A DNA stretch of 64,000 bases, from assembly GCA_029891385.1 (NCBI GenBank), contig CM057230.1, positions 23,316,847 through 23,380,846 of the forward strand. The letters run 5' to 3'. Below the pieces are notes generated by a model. The model was given only the letters and a program-made list of their open reading frames with translations. It did not search any database and had not been told where the DNA came from. Shown here piece by piece: positions 33,429 to 43,897 of this stretch. Position numbers and translations under genes: made by a program. The first letter of the stretch is position 1. Each line of letters begins with the position of its first letter. This DNA is from Erythroxylum novogranatense. Its lineage: Eukaryota; Streptophyta; Magnoliopsida; Malpighiales; Erythroxylaceae.

Positions 33429-33714
33429 TTGGGCCGCACGTCGCGACTTCTGAGAAAGCGCACACCGGGGCGAGAAAAAGTGTGCTAGCCGCGGCGAGCA
33501 GCAGGAGACGTCGCGGCGAGTGGATGGATTTCACGCCGCGACGAGTCGTTGGTAGACGTCGCGGCGAGGCGTGAGAGAGGAGTGTTCACCGCGGCGAACG
33601 TTCCCACGCCTCGTGACGTTCCCACGCATGGCGAACGTCCCACGCCGCGCGACGCTCCACGCCTTGGCGGCGTCCTTTCTTGCGCGCCATGGCGGGGCTG
33701 GAGTCATGGCGAGG
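33429..33714 (+). repeat. Largest GC-rich microrepeat cassette (A3 LTR)
   Basis: About a dozen units in 285 bp, including AGCCGCGGCGAGC, GACGTCGCGGCGAG (more than once), TTCACGCCGCGACGAG, TTCACCGCGGCGAACG, CGCCTCGTGACG and CGCCGCGCGACG. Much richer than the matching interval of A2. Confidence 0.85.
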
Positions 33715-34586
33715 GACAGAAATTTTAGAGAAATTGAATTGGTTTTAGGGTATATCTTTTAGTGTAGACCTCGATTGGGGTGATGCAGAGTTGTTATGAT
33801 ATAGAAAGAGGTCTTTGAGTGAGGTAAATTATAAGAGTTAGAAATTAAATTAGCGAGTTCTCGATTATAGAAAAGAGTGATTACGGTTCCTTAAGTGACC
33901 TAAGAGTTATGTATTATCAATTGGAGTATAATTAGAGTTTAAATGAGAGATTTGTGAAATTTATGGATGTTATTGACCTAGTGAGTAGTGAATTTTGGTT
34001 GTGAATCGAGAGATAGCGGAATGGGACTAAAGCGCTGGGAAATCATGATCATGCATCATATAATTTTAAATGTGAGAAATGTGCATTAGTGAATCTTATT
34101 GATTGAGCATATAGTGATGAGAATGCGTTTGTATTGTTATAAAGGCGTCGTTGGATCGTCAATCCATGGATATTGCTGGTACTTCCAGGCAGTAGCTCGG
34201 AAGTTACAGGTGAGTAACCTAGTTGGTTCCTCGATCTTTGTGTGATAATCTGTGCTGTGAATGTGTGAATCAATTGTCAATGTGAGTGATACAAATGTGA
34301 GATAAATGTGCTGCAAATATGAATAAGTGTTCTGATTGTGAGTGATTGTACTGAATGTGTTGCTAATGTGAATACTTGTGATTATGAATCAGTGTATAGT
34401 ATTACGAGTAAGTGTTTTGATCGTGACAAGTGAGTGAAGTGATAATATATGTGCTAGTGACTGTGCAAGTGTTAGTGCATGCTAGGCATGATTATAAGAG
34501 GTAATTAAGCAGGTTGGATGAAGCATTCAGTGTGCAGAGCTTTAAGCTCGAATATCAGTGAATAGCCCTAAGGCCAAAAGGGGGAA

Positions 34587-34658
34587 TAGTGCATACCCAG
34601 AGGGCTCTCCTATCTCTAAAGTGAGTGGGCAGTAGTGCATACCCAGAGAGCTCTCCTA
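34587..34658 (+). repeat. 26-bp direct repeat pair in the A3 LTR
   Basis: Copies at 34587-34612 and 34633-34658, offset 46 bp, containing GTGCATACCCAGAG and CTCTCCTA. Same pair as in A1 at 3508-3579. Confidence 0.85.
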
Positions 34659-35365
34659 CTTGCCAAAATTGTGATCATTGTGAAAAGTGCCCGAATCGGG
34701 AAAGTGTAACGCTCAGTCACAACAATGACATAAAATGAGAAATTGCATACATTATGCATCTGACTGCGTAGTGAAATTGAGAATGCGTGTGATGTATGAC
34801 CATTGCGAAGTGATATGTTTGAGTTATGTTATCGTATAAATATGTAAATTGTGTACAGTGTTCTAAATTGCGTTAAAGTGTACTATCGATATATATATTA
34901 TGTGTATATGCATGAGTTGGGTGAACCATCGATGATGGTTTTCATTTGAGTAAATAAACTCACCCAACATTGCTAATATTTTCGAGGCGTTAGTAGGTTT
35001 CTAGCTCTCGAGATAGGCGTTTTCGCCTTTGTCTGAGTTCTTGGACAAGTGAAGTGATGGCACTGTGGTCGGTCGGTTGGGGCGACTTTTGAGGATGACC
35101 TAGTATAGACGTTTTATCAGTTTCCTTTTTGGGTTACTGTATTGAGACTTTAGGGGACTGGCAGACTTGTCTATAATTTGGATTGATATTATGCAATGAA
35201 ATTGGAGTTTTAAATTTTAGTGATTTGCTTATTGCGGTTTAATTATACCGATGCCATGCGAGTATTTAGTGATAGTTCGGCGGTAGCACTTCCTTCTTTA
35301 TGGGATATCGTCAGTCGACCACAGGCGTCATTGTGTACCCTATGGTGAGGGGGCGCTACATTAGG

Positions 35366-35377
35366 TGGTATCAGAGC
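35366..35377 (+). other. A3 primer-binding site, initiator tRNA-Met
   Basis: TGGTATCAGAGC five bases after the LTR end. Confidence 0.9.
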
Positions 35378-35459
35378 ATGGTTTGACATCTTTTGGGCAT
35401 AGTGTATTTTAGGCTTGAATTTCAGTGAGAAAAGCAAAAATTGATTAGATTCTTGTTGA

Positions 35460-35965
35460 TTGTAGGTCATCCGTTCTTGGAGAGCAAGTGGATCAACCAG
35501 CTGACCTAGGATCCGTGGGAGCTAGTAGAGAGTCCGCTGTGCCTCATTCTGATGAGTTGCCTCCCAGAATTCCTGTGAGACGGGAGAGGAGGTATGATAG
35601 ACTGCGTGGTGGAGCGGTTGACTTCATGGCAAAGACCGACCGCAGAGGGTGAGGATGGTTAGAGAGGGAGAGAGTCCTCGATCGACGGATGCGACTCGAG
35701 GGCGCTTTGACTATCTGATGTCTTTGCTTGAGGTTGACTTTTCGGTGGTGGAAGACTGTTTCGGGCAGTTCTTCTAGGCCCTGCATGTTGACTTGGGATG
35801 ATTTTCTGAGGGCATTCAAGGATAATTTCATGCCTAAGGTGTATTTAGAGATGAAGATGCAGGAGTTTCTTGAGCTGAGACAGGGGTTGATGTCAGTGGC
35901 AGACTATGAGGTCAGGTTCAATGAGCTGTCGGCTTATGCGTCTGCTTTGATTGCTTCAGAGTCTG
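35460..35965 (+). pseudogene. gag: A3 gag, 5' part, cut by the B element
   Basis: The segment just before 35728 is frameshifted. From about 35794 the capsid block reads TWDDFLRAFKDNFMPKVY, MKMQEFLELRQG and VADYEVRFNELSAYAS, the conserved retrotransposon gag region also present in A2. The frame continues to 35965, where the TGTAAC of the B LTR begins and supplies the stop. The rest of A3 gag and pol are expected beyond the right end of the window. Confidence 0.88.
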
Positions 35966-37459
35966 TGTAACATACCACCCCCTACTAGAAGGGTAAGATA
36001 GGAAATTTGTCATAGGATGGGATTGATAGGGAATAATTAGTACTGTTCATGCATAATAGGATTGCTACACAGTATCAATTGTGCACATGGAATTACTGTA
36101 CATGCATTCATGATAATTCCCGATAATTGGGCCTAAACGACATTTTATTGTGATTAACGTGGTTCTTGTGTGTAAAATAAATTATTTTGGTGATCCAGTC
36201 GTTTTCCATTTTAAGGAATTTTAGAAATTTTTCCGAATTGTCCGGAGAAAATTCTTGACCGACAAAATCGTGGTAAATGGCCTAAATGTGTTTTGTTATA
36301 GAAAATGTGGTTTTCGTGTTTGAAAAATTATTGGGAGTGGATGTTATATGTTTTACAATTTTGGACAATTTCGTAATTTTCAAAAAATGATTCGGAAAAT
36401 TCTCGAAATTTTTCTGAGGAAAAAAATTGTCAATTAGCGAACCGGTCAATTTTGGTAGCAAAATTGCTACCCAATGGCTTTATCTTATTGGTCATATTAT
36501 TTTGGGGTTAAAATTACGGTCATTGGACCGAATGGGTCAAATTGTAGTAGGATTTCTAAATCCTATCCAATAATTTGTTTTTAAATTGTTTAAAGTTATT
36601 ACTTGACTTTTGTCTTTTTCTTCTTTAACTTGGTCAAGTACCATATTGACACATACCCATCTCAATTAATGTGGGCATGTATTCTCGGATGTTCCTTTAT
36701 TAATGAAGGAAAATGGTGAGGTTGTTTGCTTATTTCATGTTTCATACGAAACCTTCTTTCTCTTCTCCTTCATCGAATGTTTCTCTATTTTTCTAGCTTA
36801 AATTGCTACTTTCCTCCACCGTTTCATGCTTACAAGTTTGAACCTTCTAGTTTCTACTATGATGGAGATGGTGTGTGTGAAGTGAAGTGGAAAAGTTGTT
36901 GATAGTTGAAGCATTTAAAAGGAAGCTTTAATTATGTAAGAATTTCATTATGCTTTTGAAGTTGTAGTAGTTTGATGCATTAATTGGGAATTATGGTTCA
37001 TTCAATATGAGTTATGATGTCTTGATTTCATGAAAACTATAGTTTGAGTTGTTGGATATAAGGTTATGTTTGTGCATGACTTGATGAAGTTAGCATGAAT
37101 CATGTGTTTTTAACTTGGTTTTAGCTTGATTTTGGATTGATTTTGATGACTACTATTGAATGAAATGTAAGAGGTAAGTGCTGCCAAATTATGTTGGTTA
37201 TTCCTAGTGAATGTAGGCATGATATAGGGACTGATTTTGTGTCTAATTGAGATACCTATGGTAGTAGAAATTGAAGTGGAATGATAGGAAGTGAATGGAG
37301 AAGTAAAGCTGGAAAATTTGTTTTTGACCTACTATACTGTTTCGAGCATAACTCATTGTGTGGTTATGAAAATGAGTTGAGGTTTGTGCCCAATGAAACT
37401 TTGGGTTGTTGGCTACATTTATGTGTGAAATAGGTGTTGCCAAATTGTAACTTTAAGAG

Positions 37460-38420
37460 GTTGAAATTTGGATTGGAAAGTTACTGCTGGGACTTATGTG
37501 AACAGTATTCGGATTGTTGGCCTAGGAGTTTTGATGATTTTTATAAATTAATTGAGAAGGAATTAGAGAAACTAGTCTAAATGAGAGTTAAAGCCTACAT
37601 TGTCAGCTTTCCATTGCCACTGATCTTGTAATTTTTCGATCTGTATATTGGGAGATATGCATTGTGAAATATTGACTGATTTTGAGCATTTGAGTGAAAC
37701 CTAACTGAAATGACAGTTTTGTGAACATTCTGATTTGAAGCAATTTTAGTAATTTTTGTAAATTGAATTGGCTTCATTGATCTCCTAAAGAGTTGTATAG
37801 TAAACAATTAGCTTGAAAATGGTATATAGCATGCTATTTTTAGATAACAGAATTGGGACTTATGACTTTTCAAAGATTGGACTGAAGTTAGGTCATGGAC
37901 TGTTGAACAGGGCAGTAACTTGCAGGACTGTTTTGAATTGGTCAATGATAGAATTTGATTATAAGCCCTTCATGAAAAGTGTATTACTGTGTTTTATCTT
38001 TTCATGGGTATAAAGTATGCAATTTTTCGACATTTGTACAAGGAGTTATACTGTTTGAAAAATTACTGCCCAATTTGAGTACTTCCAAGGGCAGCAGCTT
38101 TCACTGAATTGTTTGACCTAGTTAGCCATTGAATTTGAATTTAGACTATTCATTAAAGTTTTAGATAACATTGTGATCTTGATGAGCATATTTATTGTGT
38201 AATTTTTTACTGAAGAGAAAGAAAGTTACTGAATTTTCAAGGTACTGTACTGTGTTGAGTGACTTTGAGTGAGCAGTAGCTTTCATGGGGTTTTTGACAC
38301 CCTTAGGGGTGAAATTGATTTTTATGGTCTGCTTGAGAATTGTAGAGGATTTCATGATCTTTCCAATGAGATATAGTTGGTAATTTTCCGAATTGTGTGC
38401 AATAAGTTATTGATGTTGGA
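37460..38420 (+). repeat. Degenerate ~180-190 bp periodic units in B LTR 1
   Basis: About five units, each with an AGTTACTGCCC-like stretch, a TTCATGAAAGTT-like stretch, a GATCTTTCCAATGAGATAT-like stretch and a GCAATTTTTCGAC-like stretch. The unit pattern resembles that in the C LTR. The 66-codon frame seen at 37813-38013 lies wholly within these units and is not taken as coding. Confidence 0.6.
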
Positions 38421-38465
38421 AGTTGGATTAGAAATCAGAAAAAAGGGGAAATGGGAAGATGAATC

Positions 38466-38602
38466 ACGCTTTGGTCACTAGGCGACGCCGCCTAGTGACG
38501 AGGCTTAGAGTTGGCATCGCTAGGGCGACGCCTCGCCCTAGCGACGAGGCCGGATGAGTCAGCCCCGCTAGGGCGACGTCTCGCCCCAGCGAGGCTGGTT
38601 AT
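38466..38602 (+). repeat. GC-rich cassette in B LTR 1
   Basis: GCGACGCCTCGCCCTAGCGA-type units with GCCTCG...CGAGGC inverted pairs. Units differ from those of family A and from those of B'. Confidence 0.8.
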
Positions 38603-40250
38603 TTTTTTATTATTTTATTTGTTAATTGGTATTTTAGGATTTCTTGCTTCTTTGTTAATTTCTTTTTCGTCCGACGTCCGATTGACCTGATTCTTGAGGC
38701 ATCGGATTTGTAATATATTGAATTTCATTTGTGAGAAATTGGGAATTTTGGACGGAAATTGACGTGACCCCGGGTAACGGAGCCTTTAATCACTATTTTG
38801 TTTAATTGGGGACCTATAGAGGTCCGAATTGCACGCCGTCCGCCAATAGGTTTCTAATTTTAGACGGATTTTATGATGAAAAAAATGGAATTAGGGACGG
38901 GAATATCATGATCATGCATTGTGCACCTTCTAAGTATTACATGTGCATTCTGAAATAGTTCTGATTGAACAATTGATAATGTATGTATACTGTCACTGTT
39001 ATAGAGTCAAACTTGGAGCGTCGGTCCACCGATGTCACTGAGACGGCCAGATTTTGGCTCAGAAATACAGGTGAGTAACCTAGTTGGTTCCTCAACCTTT
39101 ATGTGTTTAATATTTTTCAATTTTGCCATGTGGAGATAATGGAGGGATTATGTGTGTTTGATTTTGATGAATTTTGGACCATAGGTGTCTGAAATATGTG
39201 GAATGTGATTTCGAAGTGCTATTTATGTGTAACTATGCATGGGTGCTTCAATGGAATAATTTGTGAATATGAAATTTATTAGTGACTGAATTACCGGACC
39301 GAAGGTCCGAAGGAATGGCAATTGGTCTTTGAAATGTAAAATGTCGGTGAATGTGAATTGGAACATGTACATTGCAAGCATAAAAGTATGATCAGATAAA
39401 GGCAGTTATGACCGGAGCAACCATGTATCGGGGCATATCACGCCTAACGATATATGAGCTTTACTCAACGCACAGACCTCAGTCCAACGTATTGAGCCTC
39501 GGGCTCGATGTACGAGGCTTCAAGCCCAATATTTTCAGAGCCAACGGCTCAACGCAATGTGCCCGCCATCGACAAGCCAGCGCACGGTCACAACAATGAA
39601 ATGAAAATGAAAAGTGTCACATGTGCATTGCATTTATAAATGATTGAATATAATTGTATTAAAGGCTAAACGCCTTACATTGGAGAAATGTGATTGTATG
39701 TATTAGTTAGTAAATTGATTGAATATGCATGAGTTGAGTGAACCATCGATGATGGTTTTCACCGAGTTCGCATAAAACTCACCCAAAATTTGCAATTATT
39801 TTTCAGACTCGAAGAATACCCGTTAGGCAAGCAGGCGTATAACATTATTGGGTATTGAAGTAGAGAAGAGATCGGGATCGATTTTAAATGCGCATTAGTG
39901 TCTAATAGAATTGTATTCCCAAATGACTAATTGTATGTGTAATGGGCCAATGTGGTTCATTTTATACATAAAATGGTTATTGCAATTTATGGTTGATCAT
40001 TTGTAATAATCAGAATCGATTGTATTAATCGAAAATGTTTATCTATGCACGCTGATGCAAATGGTCTATTGTGTTCAGCACATGTGTGTAAATGAAAGAA
40101 TAAAAGGAAATGGCTCGATGGAATGAATGTTTGAAAAAATTTATACCGAAGTTTCGATCGAGTGATGTAGCATGCCACCTCGGGCCACGGACTCGGATAT
40201 CACCATTGATGTCGAGGTTTGGGTCACGCGGAATGGGTGTTACATTTAGA

Positions 40251-40262
40251 TGGTATCGAGCC
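40251..40262 (+). other. Primer-binding site of B unit 1
   Basis: TGGTATCGAGCC, six bases after the LTR end. It matches the initiator tRNA-Met complement TGGTATCAGAGCC except for one missing A. The same variant occurs at the other B copies. Confidence 0.75.
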
Positions 40263-43200
40263 CGAAGAGTATGTAATGTATCTGGGCACAGTCTGAACAT
40301 AGGGTGCATGTATTTGAGTCGTGTCATTGCAGACCGTGGCAACTGATCCCTAGTTTGAGTCGTACGGGTAGAAATCCTACGTGTGAATACGTGTTAAGTG
40401 ACTAGGTGAGAGAAAAGTGAGACCGTGTTAGAGGTGAACCCCGAAAGTGTATAAACAATTAGGAAAGGAAAAAGGAAAAATGGATAAGAAGATTAATATT
40501 GTACTATGGTTAGAATGACTGTGTTGGCCTAGACGGATTAAGGAAAGAATTGATATCAATGGATTCCCGGATTAAAATGGGAATATCGTGGTGATAGAAA
40601 AACGAATATGTCTAGAACTGGGAGAGGTCCACTAGAGATATGGGAAGCATACTGGTTATAGTGGGCCTAAGTGAGATTAAAAGTCCGGGATGATTAGGTA
40701 ATTACACTCCGATTGTATTTGTCATGAAATGGGAAATATTCGCCCGGAGTAAAGTATAGATGATCCGATTAGGCATATATTGGTTCACTGATTCAGTATA
40801 AGATATCGTAGATAATATAGGCAAATAATGATAGCAAGATTGTACCAAGAATAGGGTATATCAGAACGGTCTACTTGGATTGAAAGAAACTGAAAGAGCA
40901 AGGTGCCTAGTGCCTAGTGCCTAGTAGAGTGAGAAAAGTAGACATGGTGAGATAAAAGTGTACAGATAAACTGAAAAGAACTCATGAAACAGGAATGATC
41001 TTGAACGTATAAGTGTAAGACTGAAATGGTTATGCAAATTTTGGTGCTAAGAGTTTGAAAACTAGTATAATAAGATCATAAGGGAAAATGACAGACTGAC
41101 AATTTTCTACTGATTGTGTATCGGGAAATTCTAGATTTGGTTGATAAGATGTATATAGACACAGAAATGGTAACTGGATGGGTAAATAGATAGAGATACA
41201 ATGGAGTTGTATCAACGATTTTGTCGTGTTTTGGGGACTGTGAATGCCCTATTATCGATTGTTTGAGGATACTAAAGAGATACGTAGTAATACTGAGATG
41301 ACATTGAATAAGCCAAGTGGATATGACCTTAAAAAGATCAAGCTGATACATGAATGATATGGGAATGAAACTAGGGAAATGAAAAAAAAAGAAGAAAAAA
41401 AGAAGAAAAAAAAAGAAAGAAACAATGATAGTGATATATGATATGAAAAGAGTTGTCATATTTAAGTCGATTTACCATTTGGAGTATCTATTGGACAGTA
41501 AAGTTGATCATGATTAATGAAACGTAAGTGAAAGATACATGGAAATAACAGAGGAGATGATCGGTGAGTGGCTATAAGTGTAAAGTTTATATTAGGTTAA
41601 AGTAAGACATAGGAGGACTGAATGTACCTTTATGAGAGGAAATGAGAAATGCTTATGGCATCAGTCATTTATTTGAGGATTAGCATAAATGGAAAGGAGT
41701 CTTACGAAAGTCTGAATTGTATAGGTTACTAATTGGTTTCCGGATAAAATGCTAAGGTATAGATTATCAATAAGTGGTAAAGAAAGTGTTTATGTGGTAT
41801 CACACAAGGAACCTTAGTATAAGGAATGTTCGATCTTTTAAATTATGGCATAAACTTGTTCGATTGAGATAGTGCTTAAGAATGATTGAAATACAATTAG
41901 GGACACTAATTGGCTGATGAGACTTTCGTGAACAGTATAAAGATGGTAGCAAAACTAATGGACAAACGGAAAGAAGTATGGACGAAATCAAAAGTGAAAT
42001 TGAGGTTATCTGTACTGTGTGTACGGAAATGTAAAGTATCCAACAACATGAGTGGAAGTTTAATTTGAGGTGATCCTATTGCTATGTGAAGCGAATAGAG
42101 CTCCATTGGAAAGGCAAAACTGTAAAGTAGTCCCGAACTGTAAAGTGGAATACTCAAATGAAGTGGAAATTGATGGAAGTCCAATTACAGATGATTAGGT
42201 ATTGGTATATATAGATATATCGATGTGGATGACATGAAATCGATTGAAAAGAGAAAATGAATAGAGACAAGAAGTCCTAAAGGGAAACTGATAATGACGT
42301 GATGTAGTGTTATCTTCAAAAAGGGGTTGCAAATACACTAATTGTGGACTGAATGAATTGAATGATGTTTGGTAATGTATGGAAAAGTTTAAGAGGGAAT
42401 GGTGCAAAGTAAGCAAATGGTAGTGACGATAATTATAGACGGAATGTGTTTGAAAGAATTGAACAGTGAAAAGTAAAATGAACTATATGAATTATTGAAG
42501 AATTTGATACTGCTGATAAGCATACCTTTGGAGAGTGGACAATGTGTGTTGAACTGAAACATAATGTTCAAACGGTAGTAGATAAATTGAATTGACGTTG
42601 ATAAATGGTATTGGTGTCATGATCGCGATTGAAAGTCTTGGAGACTGTAGCTTCCTATAAGGATACACTGTGTTTATTCGAGGAAAGAGACGGGTATAAA
42701 TGACTACTATACTGACAATTCTGAATCAATGCAGGACATTTCGACTAGTGAGAATGATAAGGCCGCAAGGAATGCATTAATTACAGATATTGGGATTTTC
42801 AACGAATGTGAAGTAGATTATGGGTAATTGTGAAGTGTTTCTGGAAAATTGAAGTTGTAGATCTAGTGATAAGAAAAGTTAAGAGTGTAGGAGTTAAAGT
42901 GGTGAGTCTTATGAAGAGTTTGAGTATGTGAATGATATTGGAAAAACAATATTGAACGATTAAAAGAAAAAGTATTGGTACCCGACAAAAAGTGATGGAA
43001 CAAGAAGGTGAGCAAATGGGTTAGACATTCTAGTAAGCATACGCGCGAAAAGTGAAATTGAATAACTATGGCTATAGAATGAAGTGATTATAGATTCAAG
43101 TGCTTATAGGCTTGAATGTTCAACAGGAAAAATGCTTAAGTGGTTTGGGTTTCAGAGGATTTTGATCGTGTTATAGAGTTCTGATTTACTGAAAAGATAC

Positions 43201-43883
43201 ACTGCTACACTGTACAGTGCCTAACGGAAGTCAAAGACCACAATGAATTTGAAACCGTGTTGAGTGAAACAAAGGAAAGTGACATAGGAAAACAGCATGG
43301 GTTAGCTAAAGCGGATCAGGATCGGATAAGTAAAACAGAATAAAATGCATATCCGAGATAGAGTGTGTGAACACTATAAAATAGTGAATTGTCTAAGGAG
43401 AATTGAATTTGAACAGAGAATCAATGGGATATAAAGCATGACTGCATTAGGTAAAGTATCACTGGTTATAGGAAAATGGAGCTAAATGTCATTGTATTGG
43501 TACCAAAGGAATGTGAATCGTCCCTGACGAGATAAAGGAGGTTATTGTACGTATCACCTTGAAAAGATGTACTCCATGGAATAGATATTGGACGGTATAC
43601 TGAGAAAAAGGTATTGGATGAATAAACGTGATGATTAGTGAACAGGTTTGGAAATAATGAATCGAGTCATAGATTGGAACTAAAGGTAATGACTACTACG
43701 AAAGTGGCAAGTGAGTTAGTTAAGAAAATGAGATCGCCAACCGATGACGACCTTCAGAGTCATTTCTCGTGATGAGTGATAATGAGGTAAATTATGGAAT
43801 GGAAAAGTGTATGGGACATGTAGGAATATATGATTACTGTCATACTGAACAGTGATTGAGAATTTCGAGGACGAAATTTTTAT

Positions 43884-43896
43884 AAGGAGGGGAGAA
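43884..43896 (+). other. Polypurine tract of B unit 1
   Basis: AAGGAGGGGAGAA one base before the LTR 2 start. Confidence 0.85.
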
Positions 43897-43897
43897 T

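Larger units (their letters stand above)
32512..35360 (+). mobile_element. A3 5' LTR, complete
   Basis: 2849 bp from TGTAACATCCCG to GGGGGCGCTACA, followed by PBS and gag. TATATA at 33038-33043. GC cassette at 33429-33714, a 26-bp repeat pair at 34587-34658, hairpins GAGCTTTAAGCTC (34537-34549) and CCCGAATCGGG (near 34692-34702), and AACCATC-GAT-GATGGTT at 34924-34940. The stem before CACCC is TGAGT...ACTCA (34947-34962), with a loop unlike that of A2. No gene within. Confidence 0.92.
35966..40244 (+). mobile_element. Family B LTR 1 (LARD-type), 5' LTR of the tandem
   Basis: 4279 bp, TGTAACATACCACCCCC to GGGTGTTACA; the ends form an inverted repeat (TGTAACA / TGTTACA). Inserted in A3 gag; GTCTG (35961-35965) is the candidate target duplication, its partner lying outside the window. 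Contains periodic units (about 37460-38420), a GC cassette at 38466-38602, hairpins CGGACC-GAA-GGTCCG (39295-39309), GAGCC-TCG-GGCTC (39494-39506), GGCTT-C-AAGCC (39516-39526), GAGCC-AAC-GGCTC (39538-39550) and AACCATC-GAT-GATGGTT (39741-39757). No clear TATA box and no gene. Confidence 0.92.
40245..43897 (+). mobile_element. Non-coding interior of B unit 1
   Basis: 3653 bp between two LTRs. I find no gag, protease, RT, RNase H or integrase motif in any frame; stops are dense. Features: three GCCTAGT units near 40904-40925 and a purine-rich run near 41379-41424. The last 35 bp (TTTCGAGGACGAAATTTTT then a TATAAGGAGGGGAGAAT stretch) closely match the pol end plus polypurine tract of A2. LTR and interior sizes fit LARD elements, which depend on proteins from another element. 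Confidence 0.9.

Noticed and set aside
37813..38013. A 66-codon frame present in all four complete-enough B LTRs (also 45759-45959, 55441-55641 minus, 63020-63220 minus)
   Set aside because: It lies inside the periodic LTR units, needs a TTG or context-poor start, has no recognisable domain and the copies are closely related at DNA level, so conservation of the frame is not evidence of coding.
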